From Flavobacteriaceae bacterium (GTDB taxonomy: Bacteria; Bacteroidota; Bacteroidia; Flavobacteriales; Flavobacteriaceae), in contig JAGYJF010000003.1 of NCBI GenBank assembly GCA_018402135.1, positions 558,001 through 622,000 on the forward strand: DNA of 64,000 nucleotides, in the 5' to 3' direction. Positions 10,006 to 19,208 of the stretch are shown here, in pieces (position 1 is the first letter of the stretch; every line of letters begins with the position of its first letter). A program made the translations under genes and the position numbers. Below the pieces are notes generated by a model, which saw nothing but the letters and a program-made list of their open reading frames with translations, made no database searches and was not told the origin of the DNA.

Positions 10006-10545
10006 ATGGAAGCACCTTCAAAAGTAATTCACGCCCTCTATACAGATGACGATGTATTAATGGCTGCCGTTAAAAAAGTAAAGGCTGCTAGATATCATAT
10101 AGAAGAAGTTTACACTCCTTTTCCTGTTCATGGTCTAGATAAAGCAATGGGATTGGCACCAACTAGAATTGCCATTACGGCATTTTTGTACGGTTGTGTT
10201 GGCTTGGCGGTTTCTGTTATCATGATGAACTATATCATGATCGAAGATTGGCCCCAAGATATTGGTGGTAAGCCAAGTTTTAGTTACATTGAAAACATGC
10301 CGGCATTTGTGCCAATTATGTTTGAGTTAACCGTATTTTTTGCGGCGCATTTAATGGTGATTACCTTTTACTTAAGAAGTAGAATGTGGCCATTTAAAAA
10401 GGCAGAAAATCCAGATGTAAGAACCACAGATGATCATTTTTTAATGGAAATTGCCATTAAGAATAACGAAACAGAATTAACTTCACTACTCGAGGAAACT
10501 GGAGCAGTCGAAATAAATATAGTTGATAAAGAAGAAGCACACTAA
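10006..10545 (+). CDS. actD: Alternative complex III subunit ActD (DUF3341 family)
   Basis: The 179-residue protein has a soluble N-terminal domain containing the signature YHIEEVYTPFPVHGLDKAMG, followed by two membrane helices (about 55-80 and 100-122) and a hydrophilic tail. ActD is an integral subunit of alternative complex III packed beside ActC; it binds no known cofactor. It starts two bases after actC and its stop lies immediately before the actE start, consistent with tightly coupled translation. Confidence 0.93.
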   Translation: MEAPSKVIHALYTDDDVLMAAVKKVKAARYHIEEVYTPFPVHGLDKAMGLAPTRIAITAFLYGCVGLAVSVIMMNYIMIEDWPQDIGGKPSFSYIENMPAFVPIMFELTVFFAAHLMVITFYLRSRMWPFKKAENPDVRTTDDHFLMEIAIKNNETELTSLLEETGAVEINIVDKEEAH

Positions 10546-10546
10546 T

Positions 10547-11104
10547 ATGAAGGCTACAATAAAATTATCATTAATAGGAATCCTTTTTGCAGGTTTAGTC
10601 TCTTGTCAGAAAAACTCAAGACCAAATTTTCAATATATGCCTAATATGTACGAATCGGTAGGTTATGAAACCTATTCTGAATCTGATGCTTTTGCAAATG
10701 GAATTGAAGCGCAATTACCCGCTGAAGGTTCTATACCTCGTGGTTATTCTTTTTATGAAATAGAGGACACGAATGAAGGATACGAATTGGCTAAGGCAGA
10801 ACTTAAAAACCCAACAAAAGATTTTACTTACGATAAACCTAGAGCCAAAGAACTTTATGATATTTACTGTGGTATTTGTCACGGAATAAAAGGAAATGGT
10901 GTTGGAAAATTGGTCGAGCGTGAAAAGATACTTGGTGTACCAAGTTACGACGACGTTGGCCGGGCCATAACAGAAGGCAGTGTTTATCACGTGATTTATT
11001 ATGGGAAAAACACCATGGGCGCCTACAAAAATCAATTAAACGAAGAAGAGCGTTGGCAAGTTACTGAGTATGTAATGGAGCTTAAAGCTGAATTAGAAAA
11101 ATAA
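10547..11104 (+). CDS. actE: Alternative complex III subunit ActE, monohaem cytochrome c lipoprotein
   Basis: The ATG at 10547 gives a lipoprotein signal (MKATIKLSLIGILFAGLVSC, Cys at residue 20). An in-frame upstream start at 10523 would place a basic extension before it and overlap actD, so it is rejected. The protein contains one haem c motif, CGICH, at residues 108-112 and a later Met-containing segment (MGAYKNQL) able to supply the axial ligand. ActE is a periplasmic electron-transfer subunit of alternative complex III. It is the penultimate act gene here. Confidence 0.92.
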   Translation: MKATIKLSLIGILFAGLVSCQKNSRPNFQYMPNMYESVGYETYSESDAFANGIEAQLPAEGSIPRGYSFYEIEDTNEGYELAKAELKNPTKDFTYDKPRAKELYDIYCGICHGIKGNGVGKLVEREKILGVPSYDDVGRAITEGSVYHVIYYGKNTMGAYKNQLNEEERWQVTEYVMELKAELEK

Positions 11105-11125
11105 GACGATAAAGATTTTATAGAT

Positions 11126-12412
11126 ATGTATACACTTTCGAGCAAACTGAAAATATTTTCTTTAATACTAATAATAGCCGGGGCTATTATGGTAGTTTCT
11201 GGATTTCTATCGTCTCATGTGTCTTTAGAGGAAGTAGAAACCATGTTAGTGGAAGAAGCGAGTCACGGAGATCACGCCGCACATGCTACAGACGGGCATG
11301 ACTCAGAGCATGCTGAGCACGTTATGCATCAAATTCACAATAGACCTTGGGCAGCATTGTATGTGGCAGCCTTTTTCTTTTTTATGATCGCATTAGGTGT
11401 ATTGGCTTTTTATGCCATTCAGTACGCCGCACAAGCTGGTTGGTCGCCCGTATTATTTAGGGTTATGGAAGGTATTACCGCCTATGTGTTTCCAGGAGCT
11501 GTTATAGTCGTACTAATTGCTGTTGCTTCAGGAACTATTGGTCATTATAATTTGTTTATTTGGATGGATCCAGAAGTGGTGGCACATGATGAAATAATTG
11601 CCAACAAATCTGGTTACTTAAATCTTACAGGTTTTATTGTAAGAGCTGTTTTGTTTATATCCGGTTGGGTACTTTACAGAGAATTTTCAAGAAAGTTTTC
11701 TCTAGCTCAAGACACAGCAAACGATAATTCGAACTTCAAAAAGAATTTCAGAATTTCAGCAGGATTCTTAGTATTTTATATAGTAACAGAATCGATTATG
11801 TCCTGGGATTGGATTATGAGTGTAGATCCTCACTGGTTTAGTACTTTATTTGGATGGTATGTGTTCGCGAGTATGTTTGTTAGCGGTATTACAGTAATTG
11901 CACTTATCACCATTTATTTAAAATCTAAAGGTTTGTTAGAGTTTGTAAACGATAGCCACTTGCACGATTTAGCAAAATTTATGTTTGGGATTAGCATTTT
12001 CTGGACCTATTTATGGTTTTCGCAATTCATGCTTATTTGGTATTCTAATATTCCTGAAGAAGTAACTTATTATGTGAGTAGAATTAATGACTATAAATTA
12101 CCATTCTTTGGTATGGTGGTTATGAACTTTATTTTTCCATTATTAATTCTTATGAATAGCGATTACAAACGTATTCCTTGGTTTATAGTTATGGCAGGTA
12201 TTGTTATACTTGGCGGACATTATCTTGATATTTTCAATATGATTATGCCTGCAACCGTTGGAGACAGATGGTATATTGGTGTTCCTGAAATAGGTTCTAT
12301 TTTATTGTTTGCAGGTTTGTTTATATTAATTGTATTCAATTCCATATCAAAAGCGCCATTATTAGCCAAAGGAAATCCATTTATTAAAGAGAGTGAACAC
12401 TTTCATTATTAA
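11126..12412 (+). CDS. actF: Alternative complex III subunit ActF
   Basis: ActF is a 428-residue polytopic membrane protein distantly related to ActC, with about ten hydrophobic segments (for example SKLKIFSLILIIAGAIMVV at the start). It forms the second membrane module of alternative complex III. Between helices 1 and 2 lies a His-rich loop with eight histidines in residues 47-71. ESIMSWDWIMSVDPHWFS is typical of the family. The gene precedes coxB by 26 bases, so the complex III genes and oxidase subunits II and I appear to be one transcription unit. Confidence 0.92.
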   Translation: MYTLSSKLKIFSLILIIAGAIMVVSGFLSSHVSLEEVETMLVEEASHGDHAAHATDGHDSEHAEHVMHQIHNRPWAALYVAAFFFFMIALGVLAFYAIQYAAQAGWSPVLFRVMEGITAYVFPGAVIVVLIAVASGTIGHYNLFIWMDPEVVAHDEIIANKSGYLNLTGFIVRAVLFISGWVLYREFSRKFSLAQDTANDNSNFKKNFRISAGFLVFYIVTESIMSWDWIMSVDPHWFSTLFGWYVFASMFVSGITVIALITIYLKSKGLLEFVNDSHLHDLAKFMFGISIFWTYLWFSQFMLIWYSNIPEEVTYYVSRINDYKLPFFGMVVMNFIFPLLILMNSDYKRIPWFIVMAGIVILGGHYLDIFNMIMPATVGDRWYIGVPEIGSILLFAGLFILIVFNSISKAPLLAKGNPFIKESEHFHY

Positions 12413-12438
12413 TTATTAAATAACGAACGTAGAATAAG

Positions 12439-13503
12439 ATGACGGTTCTTTTAACATTAGGTATTATAGTTTTTGTAGCCATTGCTATTTGGCAAATGGT
12501 TAAAATATTCGATTTAGCTCAAGTTGGTTCCAATGATAATAACCAAGTAGCTACAGATAAAGACAATAAGGTTAACGGCTATTTAATGATTGCCTTTCTT
12601 ATATTTATTTACGCCATTACTATTTATAGCTTCGCGAAATGGGGTGATTTGCCTTTGGTTTCAAACTCGGCTTCGGCACACGGACCAACCATTGATAATT
12701 TAATGATCGCTTCTATGATTATTATATTTATTGTACAAACAATAACACAGTTTTTACTGCATTACTTCGCCTACAAATACAAAGGAGAAAAAGGACGTAA
12801 AGCTTTGTTTTATGCCGATAACAACACATTAGAAGCGGTTTGGACTATCATTCCAGTAATTGTGCTTGCAGGTTTAATCATTTCAGGATTGTTTGCTTGG
12901 ACTAATATTATGAACCCAGATTTTGAAGATGAAGATCCGTTAGTAGTTGAATTATATGCGCAACAATTTAACTGGAAAGCTCGTTATGCGGGTTCGGATA
13001 ATGTTCTTGGTAATGCAAACGTTAGGTTAATAGACAATGATAGAGCCAATATTCTAGGTTTAGATGAATCCGACCCAAATGCACAAGATGATGTTATCGT
13101 AACAGAACTGCACCTTCCTGTAAATAGACCTGTGTTGTTTAAAATGCGTTCTCAAGATGTACTACATTCAGCCTATATGCCTCATTTTAGAGCACAGATG
13201 AACTGTGTGCCAGGTATGGTGACGCAATTTTCATTTACACCAACAATCACTACACAAGAAATGCGTGAAAATCCTGATATGCAGGATAAGGTGGCGAACA
13301 TTAATAAAATTAGGTTAGAAAATCAAGCCGATGTTTTAGAACGTGGGCAAGAATTAAGATATGAATTTGATTACTTATTGCTATGTAACAAAATTTGTGG
13401 AAAATCACATTATAACATGCAAATGAAAATAATTGTGGAAACCCAAGAAGAGTTTGATGAATGGATGTCGCAACAAACGGTATTTGAAAATTCATTAAAT
13501 TAG
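12439..13503 (+). CDS. coxB: Cytochrome c oxidase subunit II
   Basis: Subunit II carries the dinuclear CuA centre that accepts electrons for the haem-copper oxidase. The ligands are visible: His243 (DVLHSAY), Cys316, Cys320, His324 and Met327 in CNKICGKSHYNM, plus Glu/aromatic positions around them. No CXXCH is present, so this is not a caa3-type fusion, and CuA argues for a cytochrome c rather than a quinol oxidase. Four hydrophobic segments precede the cupredoxin domain instead of the usual two. The gene lies between actF and coxA, supporting electron transfer from alternative complex III to this oxidase. Confidence 0.94.
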   Translation: MTVLLTLGIIVFVAIAIWQMVKIFDLAQVGSNDNNQVATDKDNKVNGYLMIAFLIFIYAITIYSFAKWGDLPLVSNSASAHGPTIDNLMIASMIIIFIVQTITQFLLHYFAYKYKGEKGRKALFYADNNTLEAVWTIIPVIVLAGLIISGLFAWTNIMNPDFEDEDPLVVELYAQQFNWKARYAGSDNVLGNANVRLIDNDRANILGLDESDPNAQDDVIVTELHLPVNRPVLFKMRSQDVLHSAYMPHFRAQMNCVPGMVTQFSFTPTITTQEMRENPDMQDKVANINKIRLENQADVLERGQELRYEFDYLLLCNKICGKSHYNMQMKIIVETQEEFDEWMSQQTVFENSLN

Positions 13504-13541
13504 TAAAAAAATTGTTTAAAAAGAAAAGTTAAAAAGAGATT

Positions 13542-15332
13542 ATGTCAGCAACAGCAGAAACACACGTTCACGACGATCACGAACACCACCACAAAGAGAC
13601 TTTTGTAACGAAGTATATTTTTAGCCAAGATCACAAAATGATTGCTAAACAGTATTTAATTACTGGGTCCATAATGGGAGTTATTGGTATCTTAATGTCT
13701 CTCATTTTTAGAATGCAACTGGCTTGGCCAGAAAAACCAAACGTTATTTTTGAAGCCCTACTTGGAAAATGGGCACCAGGTGGCGTAATGGATGCGGATA
13801 TCTACTTGGCTTTGGTTACCATTCATGGTACTATCATGGTATTTTTTGTATTAACTGCAGGTTTAAGTGGAACCTTTAGTAATTTGCTGATTCCACTTCA
13901 AATTGGCGCTCGCGATATGGCCTCAGGATTCCTAAATATGGTTTCCTATTGGTTGTTTTTTGTGTCTAGTGTTATCATGATTTTGTCTTTATTTGTAGAA
14001 GCTGGACCAGCGGCAGCAGGATGGACTATTTATCCACCATTAAGTGCATTGCCAATGGCGCAAGGTGGTTCTGGTGCGGGTATGACTTTATGGCTCGTGT
14101 CCATGGCCATATTTATAGCCTCTTCATTATTAGGCTCGTTAAATTATATCGTTACAGTTATTAATTTGCGTACAAAAGGAATGTCAATGACTAGATTACC
14201 TTTAACAATTTGGGCATTTTTTGTAACAGCTATTATTGGAGTGATTTCATTTCCAGTGTTATTATCAGCAGCTTTATTGCTGATAATGGATAGAAGTTTT
14301 GGAACATCTTTTTTCTTATCAGATATATTTATTCAAGGTGAAGTATTACACTATCAAGGTGGATCGCCAGTTTTATTTGAGCATTTATTTTGGTTTTTAG
14401 GCCACCCTGAAGTATATATTGTTTTATTACCTGCGCTTGGTATTACCTCCGAAATTATAGCAACCAATTCTCGAAAACCAATTTTTGGATACCGCGCGAT
14501 GGTAGCATCTATTTTGGCGATTGCCTTTTTATCAACCATAGTTTGGGGTCACCACATGTTTATTTCAGGGATGAATCCATTCTTAGGTTCAGTATTTACC
14601 TTTACTACATTATTAATTGCTATTCCTTCAGCAGTAAAAGCGTTTAATTATATTACCACACTTTGGAAAGGTAACCTTCAGTTAAATCCAGCAATGTTGT
14701 TTTCAATTGGTTTGGTATCAACATTTATAACCGGTGGTTTAACAGGAATTATTTTAGGTGACAGTGCCTTAGATATTAATGTTCACGACACCTATTTCGT
14801 AGTAGCTCACTTCCACTTAGTAATGGGCATTTCCGCACTTTATGGTATGTTTGCGGGTATCTATCATTGGTTCCCTAAAATGTTTGGTAGAATGCTAAAT
14901 AAAAACCTTGGATATGTTCACTTCTGGGTAACAGCGGTATCGGCATATGGCGTATTTTTTCCAATGCACTTTATTGGTATGGCAGGTCTTCCAAGACGTT
15001 ATTACACCAACACTGCATTCCCATTATTTGATGATCTAGCCAATGTAAACGTGGTTATCACTGTTTTTGCTTTAATTGGTGGCGTATTCCAATTGGTATT
15101 TATGTACAATTTCATTCACAGTATTTTCTATGGCAAAAAAGCAACGCAAAACCCATGGAGGTCTAACACACTTGAATGGACCACACCTGTAAAACACATC
15201 CACGGAAACTGGCCAGGCGCTATACCAGAGGTTCACCGTTGGTCTTACGATTACAGTAAGCCAGGACATGACGATGATTTTGTGCCACAGAATGTGCCAC
15301 TTAAAGAAGGTGAAGAAGAACTTCAGCATTAA
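13542..15332 (+). CDS. coxA: Cytochrome c oxidase subunit I
   Basis: This is the catalytic haem-copper subunit (596 residues, about 12 helices) that reduces oxygen to water and pumps protons. CuB and haem ligands are visible: His288 and Tyr292 in HPEVY (the His-Tyr pair), His337-His338 in HHMF, and His423/His425 in AHFHLVMG for haem a3 and haem a. The family is A-type. The first 20 residues are His-rich (HVHDDHEHHH at 8-17). A strong terminator follows 27 bases after the stop. Subunits III and IV are not here but at 36.1-38.2 kb. Confidence 0.96.
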   Translation: MSATAETHVHDDHEHHHKETFVTKYIFSQDHKMIAKQYLITGSIMGVIGILMSLIFRMQLAWPEKPNVIFEALLGKWAPGGVMDADIYLALVTIHGTIMVFFVLTAGLSGTFSNLLIPLQIGARDMASGFLNMVSYWLFFVSSVIMILSLFVEAGPAAAGWTIYPPLSALPMAQGGSGAGMTLWLVSMAIFIASSLLGSLNYIVTVINLRTKGMSMTRLPLTIWAFFVTAIIGVISFPVLLSAALLLIMDRSFGTSFFLSDIFIQGEVLHYQGGSPVLFEHLFWFLGHPEVYIVLLPALGITSEIIATNSRKPIFGYRAMVASILAIAFLSTIVWGHHMFISGMNPFLGSVFTFTTLLIAIPSAVKAFNYITTLWKGNLQLNPAMLFSIGLVSTFITGGLTGIILGDSALDINVHDTYFVVAHFHLVMGISALYGMFAGIYHWFPKMFGRMLNKNLGYVHFWVTAVSAYGVFFPMHFIGMAGLPRRYYTNTAFPLFDDLANVNVVITVFALIGGVFQLVFMYNFIHSIFYGKKATQNPWRSNTLEWTTPVKHIHGNWPGAIPEVHRWSYDYSKPGHDDDFVPQNVPLKEGEEELQH

Positions 15333-15350
15333 AAGCGTGATATTTATAAT

Positions 15351-15385
15351 AAAAAAAAGCCTTTCTATTTACAGAAAGGTTTTTT
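15351..15385 (+). terminator. Intrinsic terminator after coxA
   Basis: CCTTTCT (15360-15366) pairs with AGAAAGG (15373-15379) across a 6-base loop, preceded by an A-run and followed by six T. It closes the act-cox operon. Confidence 0.88.
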
Positions 15386-15492
15386 GTTTATAGGATATTT
15401 TTAAAAAATCATAAATATATATTAAATAATTATTTCGAATTTAAAATGGCATGCTGATTGGTCCTATTTTTTAAACTATAAAATTCGTGATT

Positions 15493-16266
15493 ATGCAATT
15501 CAAAAAAACTTTTGTATTTATCAGCGCAGCCTTTATGTTATCCAACTGCGCAGTTATTAGACCCGGCGAGGTAGGCGTAAAACAAACCTTAGGTAAACTT
15601 AATGATAAGCCTGTAGAAGAAGGCGTCCGTTTCTTCAATCCTTTTACAACAACCTTTATTAGAGTTCCAATAAGAACGACTAACGTAGAACAAACCCTAT
15701 TACTTCCTTCCAAGGAAGGATTAACCATTACAGCGGAGGTTTCTGTATTATACAACATTGAAAAAGATGAAGCCCCCAATATCATAAAAGATATAGGTAA
15801 GCATTACGAGCGAAATGTGTTGATCAATACCTTGCGTTCTTCAGCGGCGAATATTTCAGCTGAATATTTTGCAAAAGACATGCATAGTACAAGAAGGAAC
15901 GAAATTGAACGCGCTATTCAGGATAAAATGAATACAGTACTTGGCGAAAAAGGTTTTGATATACAAGCAGTACTGTTGAAAAGCATCAATTTACCAGACC
16001 GGTTATCTTCAGCCATTGAAGACAAGCTGCGTGCAGAACAACAGTTTCAAGAAATGGAGTTTGTGGTACAGCGCGAATTAAAAGAAGCTGATCGTAAACG
16101 AGCCGAAGCCGAAGGCATTAGAGATGCACAGGCTATTATTAATCAGGGACTTACCCCTTTATTAATTCAATATCAAAGTATCGAGGCTTTTCGAGAATTA
16201 AGCAGGTCTAACAACGCCAAAATCATCATCACCGATGGAAAGGCACCCATAATGATTAGCCAATAA
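15493..16266 (+). CDS. SPFH/prohibitin-like protein
   Basis: The 257-residue protein (ATG at 15493; a GTG six bases earlier is less likely) belongs to the SPFH superfamily, whose members form large membrane-associated rings linked to protease control or lipid domains. The SPFH core runs from about GEVGVKQTLGKL to residue 180, followed by an Ala/Glu/Arg-rich coiled coil (VQRELKEADRKRAEAEGIRD). The N-terminus is a signal-like segment with a possible lipobox LSNC (Cys19) rather than an ordinary anchor; the Asn before Cys is not ideal. It stands alone between two terminators. The exact role is unknown. Confidence 0.85.
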   Translation: MQFKKTFVFISAAFMLSNCAVIRPGEVGVKQTLGKLNDKPVEEGVRFFNPFTTTFIRVPIRTTNVEQTLLLPSKEGLTITAEVSVLYNIEKDEAPNIIKDIGKHYERNVLINTLRSSAANISAEYFAKDMHSTRRNEIERAIQDKMNTVLGEKGFDIQAVLLKSINLPDRLSSAIEDKLRAEQQFQEMEFVVQRELKEADRKRAEAEGIRDAQAIINQGLTPLLIQYQSIEAFRELSRSNNAKIIITDGKAPIMISQ

Positions 16267-16300
16267 TGCGCTGTATATCCCGCAAGAAGTAATACAATTT

Positions 16301-16331
16301 AAAGTCCTTTAATTTTAAAGGACTTTTTTTT
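16301..16331 (+). terminator. Intrinsic terminator after the SPFH gene
   Basis: AAAGTCCTTT (16301-16310) pairs perfectly with AAAGGACTTT (16317-16326) across a 6-base loop; T continues to 16331. Confidence 0.88.
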
Positions 16332-16493
16332 GGCTTTATAACAATGCGTATTCCATTCTTAAAAAAAGAAACATAAAATTTTCTACAGCCGAAGCAGATT
16401 TTTAAGAATGCTAGAAAAATGGTATTTTTAAATTTCGAAATTAAGATAGTTTTTTAATTTAGACTGTAACCGAGATTTATCCGTTAACTCAAT

Positions 16494-16501
16494 TATCTTT
16501 G
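16494..16501 (+). promoter_or_regulatory. Possible -7 promoter box for ruvB
   Basis: TATCTTTG matches TANNTTTG exactly and lies 25 bases before the ruvB ATG. The region about 19 bases upstream has only a weak GATTTA in place of a TTG -33 element. Together with the terminator upstream, this suggests ruvB starts its own transcript. The rest of the 16267-16526 gap shows nothing else I can assign. Confidence 0.5.
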
Positions 16502-16526
16502 TAAGAACTTTATAATTTTAGATTAA

Positions 16527-17549
16527 ATGAACCAAAACCTTGACCCTACAGGAAGTAATTTCTCTCCTGAAGATTTAGATGTAGAAAAAAAGTTGAGACC
16601 TCTCACCTTTGATGATTTTGCAGGTCAGGAACAGGTTTTAGAAAATTTACAAATATTTGTAAAGGCTGCCAATCTTCGCAGCGAAGCCTTAGATCACACT
16701 TTATTTCACGGACCGCCTGGTCTTGGTAAAACTACCTTGGCACACATACTGGCCAATGAACTTAATGTTGGCATTAAGATAACTTCAGGTCCAGTATTGG
16801 ACAAACCTGGAGATTTAGCGGGATTACTCACAAATCTTGAAGAACGGGATGTTTTGTTTATAGATGAAATACACAGACTCAGTCCTGTTATTGAAGAATA
16901 TCTGTATTCGGCCATGGAAGATTATAAAATTGACATCATGATTGAATCTGGTCCAAACGCACGCACCGTTCAAATCAATCTTAATCCATTTACTTTAATT
17001 GGCGCTACTACGCGTTCGGGGTTATTGACCGCACCAATGCGTGCGAGATTTGGTATTAGTAGTAGACTTCAGTATTACAATACAGAGTTGCTAAGTGATA
17101 TTATTCAGCGTAGTGCTGCAATATTAAAGGTTCCAATCTCAATGCAAGCCGCCATTGAAATAGCACGACGCAGCCGCGGAACACCACGTATTGCAAACGC
17201 TTTATTGCGAAGAGTTAGAGATTTTGCTCAAATAAAAGGAAATGGAACAATCGATATTGCGATTGCAAAATTTGCCCTTAAAGCCTTAAATGTGGATGCT
17301 TTTGGTCTGGATGAAATGGACAATAAAATATTAACTACCATTATCGACAAGTTTAAAGGCGGACCAGTCGGTATTACCACTTTGGCAACGGCAGTTAGCG
17401 AAAGTGCTGAAACTATTGAAGAAGTTTACGAGCCCTTCTTAATTCAACAAGGATTTATTATGCGTACCCCGCGCGGTCGTGAAGTAACCGAATTAGCCTA
17501 TAAACATCTAGGTAAAATCAAAGGTAATAGTCAAGCTGGATTGTTTTAA
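16527..17549 (+). CDS. ruvB: Holliday junction branch migration ATPase RuvB
   Basis: RuvB is the hexameric AAA+ motor that drives branch migration of Holliday junctions with RuvA and RuvC. The 340-residue length is typical. It shows Walker [10 protein letters not shown] at residues 62-70, Walker [10 protein letters not shown], the sensor region GATTRSGLL, the RuvB-specific [11 protein letters not shown] near the start and the C-terminal winged helix with [11 protein letters not shown]. ruvA is found separately at 22.5 kb, as is usual in this phylum. Confidence 0.97.
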   Translation: MNQNLDPTGSNFSPEDLDVEKKLRPLTFDDFAGQEQVLENLQIFVKAANLRSEALDHTLFHGPPGLGKTTLAHILANELNVGIKITSGPVLDKPGDLAGLLTNLEERDVLFIDEIHRLSPVIEEYLYSAMEDYKIDIMIESGPNARTVQINLNPFTLIGATTRSGLLTAPMRARFGISSRLQYYNTELLSDIIQRSAAILKVPISMQAAIEIARRSRGTPRIANALLRRVRDFAQIKGNGTIDIAIAKFALKALNVDAFGLDEMDNKILTTIIDKFKGGPVGITTLATAVSESAETIEEVYEPFLIQQGFIMRTPRGREVTELAYKHLGKIKGNSQAGLF

Positions 17550-17598
17550 TACAATTTTGAACATTTTTACTAGCCTTTACATTTTGAAGTTAAAGGCT

Positions 17599-17638
17599 GC
17601 GAATAGTCATATTTAGTGCTTTAATTATTCGCTTTTTT
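17599..17638 (+). terminator. Possible terminator after ruvB
   Basis: GCGAATA (17599-17605) pairs with TATTCGC (17626-17632) across a 20-base loop and is followed by six T. Just upstream, AGCCTTTA and TAAAGGCT (17572-17598) form a second hairpin. The long loop makes the call moderate. A TATATTTG box lies downstream at 17668-17675 but is 110 bases from the next gene, so I do not assign it firmly. Confidence 0.5.
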
Positions 17639-17785
17639 AAGGGGCGTAATAACAGCAGATTGCCTATTATATTTGCACATTTTATTCATTTGGCCGAGAA
17701 ATAAGTTGTTAGTCCATTTTATTATTTAACATATTTTTTTGATTTTAAATTCACATGCCAAATTGTTTTTTAAGTTCAAATAATA

Positions 17786-19126
17786 ATGAAAAACCTACTT
17801 CCATCAAGATTTTTACTTTTAATAGTAATTTCAGTTCTATATTCCTGTTCATCAGACGACACTTATATTGATATACCTGATAGTTCAGTATTAGAACATA
17901 GAATCATTCAACTTTACGGTTCAAAACAAGCACTAATACTACCTTTATCGGATGACTATTCGTCTATTCCTAGCGATATTAATAATCCTTTAACTCCCGA
18001 AAAGATTGCTTTAGGTAGATTGCTGTTTCATGAAACAGGTCTTGCAACCGTTCCTGTTTATGAGGATGCTGCAAACACGTATTCTTGTGCTAGTTGTCAT
18101 CATGCAGATGCTGGTTTCCAAAGTGGTGTAAAACAAGGCATTGGTGAAGGCGGCATTGGTTTTGGAATTAGTGGTGAAGGCCGACACAAAAACAGCATGT
18201 ATCAAGAAGCGGATTTAGATGTGCAACCCATAAGAAGTCCAACGATTTTAAATGTGGCATACCAAGATGTTATGTTATGGAATGGCCAATTTGGAGGTAA
18301 AGGCACTAATGAAGGTACGAATACAAATTGGACGCCTGGAACACCAAAAGAACACAACAATTTAGGCTTCGAAGGAGTGGAAATTCAAGCCGTGGCAGGA
18401 ATGGGAGTTCACCGATTGGATATAGATTTAACATTTATAACCAATTCCTCTTATAAAGCACTTTTTGACGCAGCTTTTCCAAATGTTGCGCAAGATCAGA
18501 GATACTCAAACTTAAATGCAGCATTGGCAATTGCGGCTTATGAACGCACATTACTACCAAACCAAGCGCCATTTCAGCAATGGTTGCAAGGTGACAATTC
18601 GGCCTTAAATGATGATGAAACACAAGGTGCATTACTATTTTTTGGGAAAGCAAATTGCTTTTCTTGTCATTCAGGACCTGGTTTAAATAGTATGTCATTT
18701 CATGCTTTGGGAATGAATGATTTGGAAGGAAATGGTATTGCAACCACAGTAGATGAAGCCACAAAAAAAGGGAGAGGTGGATTTACCAATAATCCAGATG
18801 ATGATTATAAATTTAAAACACCTCAGTTATACAATTTAAAAGGACTTCATTTTTTTGGACATGGTGGTAGTCTTGAATCACTTGCGGATGTAGTAAATTA
18901 TAAGAATAATGCTATTTCCGAAAACACCGAAGTTCCAAACGATAAACTTTCGTCACTTTTTGTACCACTTAATTTAACTAACGAAGAAATGAATCAAATG
19001 GTAGCCTTTCTGGAAAACGCCTTGTATGATGCCGATTTATACCGATATGTGCCAGAATCTTTACCATCTGGGAACTGTTTTCCAAATGCAGATGAAATGT
19101 CTTCAATGGATTTAGGTTGTAATTAA
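17786..19126 (+). CDS. Dihaem cytochrome c peroxidase-family lipoprotein (CcpA/MauG type)
   Basis: The 446-residue protein starts with a lipoprotein signal (VISVLYSCSSDD, Cys21). It has two haem c motifs, CASCH at 101-105 and CFSCH at 291-295, with the spacing of the bacterial dihaem peroxidase/MauG family. Family landmarks include LGRLLFHE before the first haem and FKTPQLYNLKGLHFFGHGG near the second. Such enzymes reduce hydrogen peroxide with electrons from small cytochromes, or oxidise protein side chains as MauG does. The sequence does not say which. It is probably a lipid-anchored periplasmic protein. It is monocistronic, with no clear metabolic link to its neighbours. Confidence 0.88.
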   Translation: MKNLLPSRFLLLIVISVLYSCSSDDTYIDIPDSSVLEHRIIQLYGSKQALILPLSDDYSSIPSDINNPLTPEKIALGRLLFHETGLATVPVYEDAANTYSCASCHHADAGFQSGVKQGIGEGGIGFGISGEGRHKNSMYQEADLDVQPIRSPTILNVAYQDVMLWNGQFGGKGTNEGTNTNWTPGTPKEHNNLGFEGVEIQAVAGMGVHRLDIDLTFITNSSYKALFDAAFPNVAQDQRYSNLNAALAIAAYERTLLPNQAPFQQWLQGDNSALNDDETQGALLFFGKANCFSCHSGPGLNSMSFHALGMNDLEGNGIATTVDEATKKGRGGFTNNPDDDYKFKTPQLYNLKGLHFFGHGGSLESLADVVNYKNNAISENTEVPNDKLSSLFVPLNLTNEEMNQMVAFLENALYDADLYRYVPESLPSGNCFPNADEMSSMDLGCN

Positions 19127-19208
19127 AAATATCTAAAAGAAATCCACTTTTTAATTTTTCAAACCAAGCAAATTATAAAAACTATATTGTAGTTTAGTAA
19201 TCTATAAA

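Noticed and set aside
10523..10546. Upstream start for actE
   Set aside because: It would prepend basic residues to a good lipoprotein signal and overlap actD; the ATG at 10547 is better.
17668..17675. TATATTTG as a promoter for the dihaem peroxidase gene
   Set aside because: It matches the -7 consensus but lies 110 bases from the start and lacks a -33 element; too weak to list.
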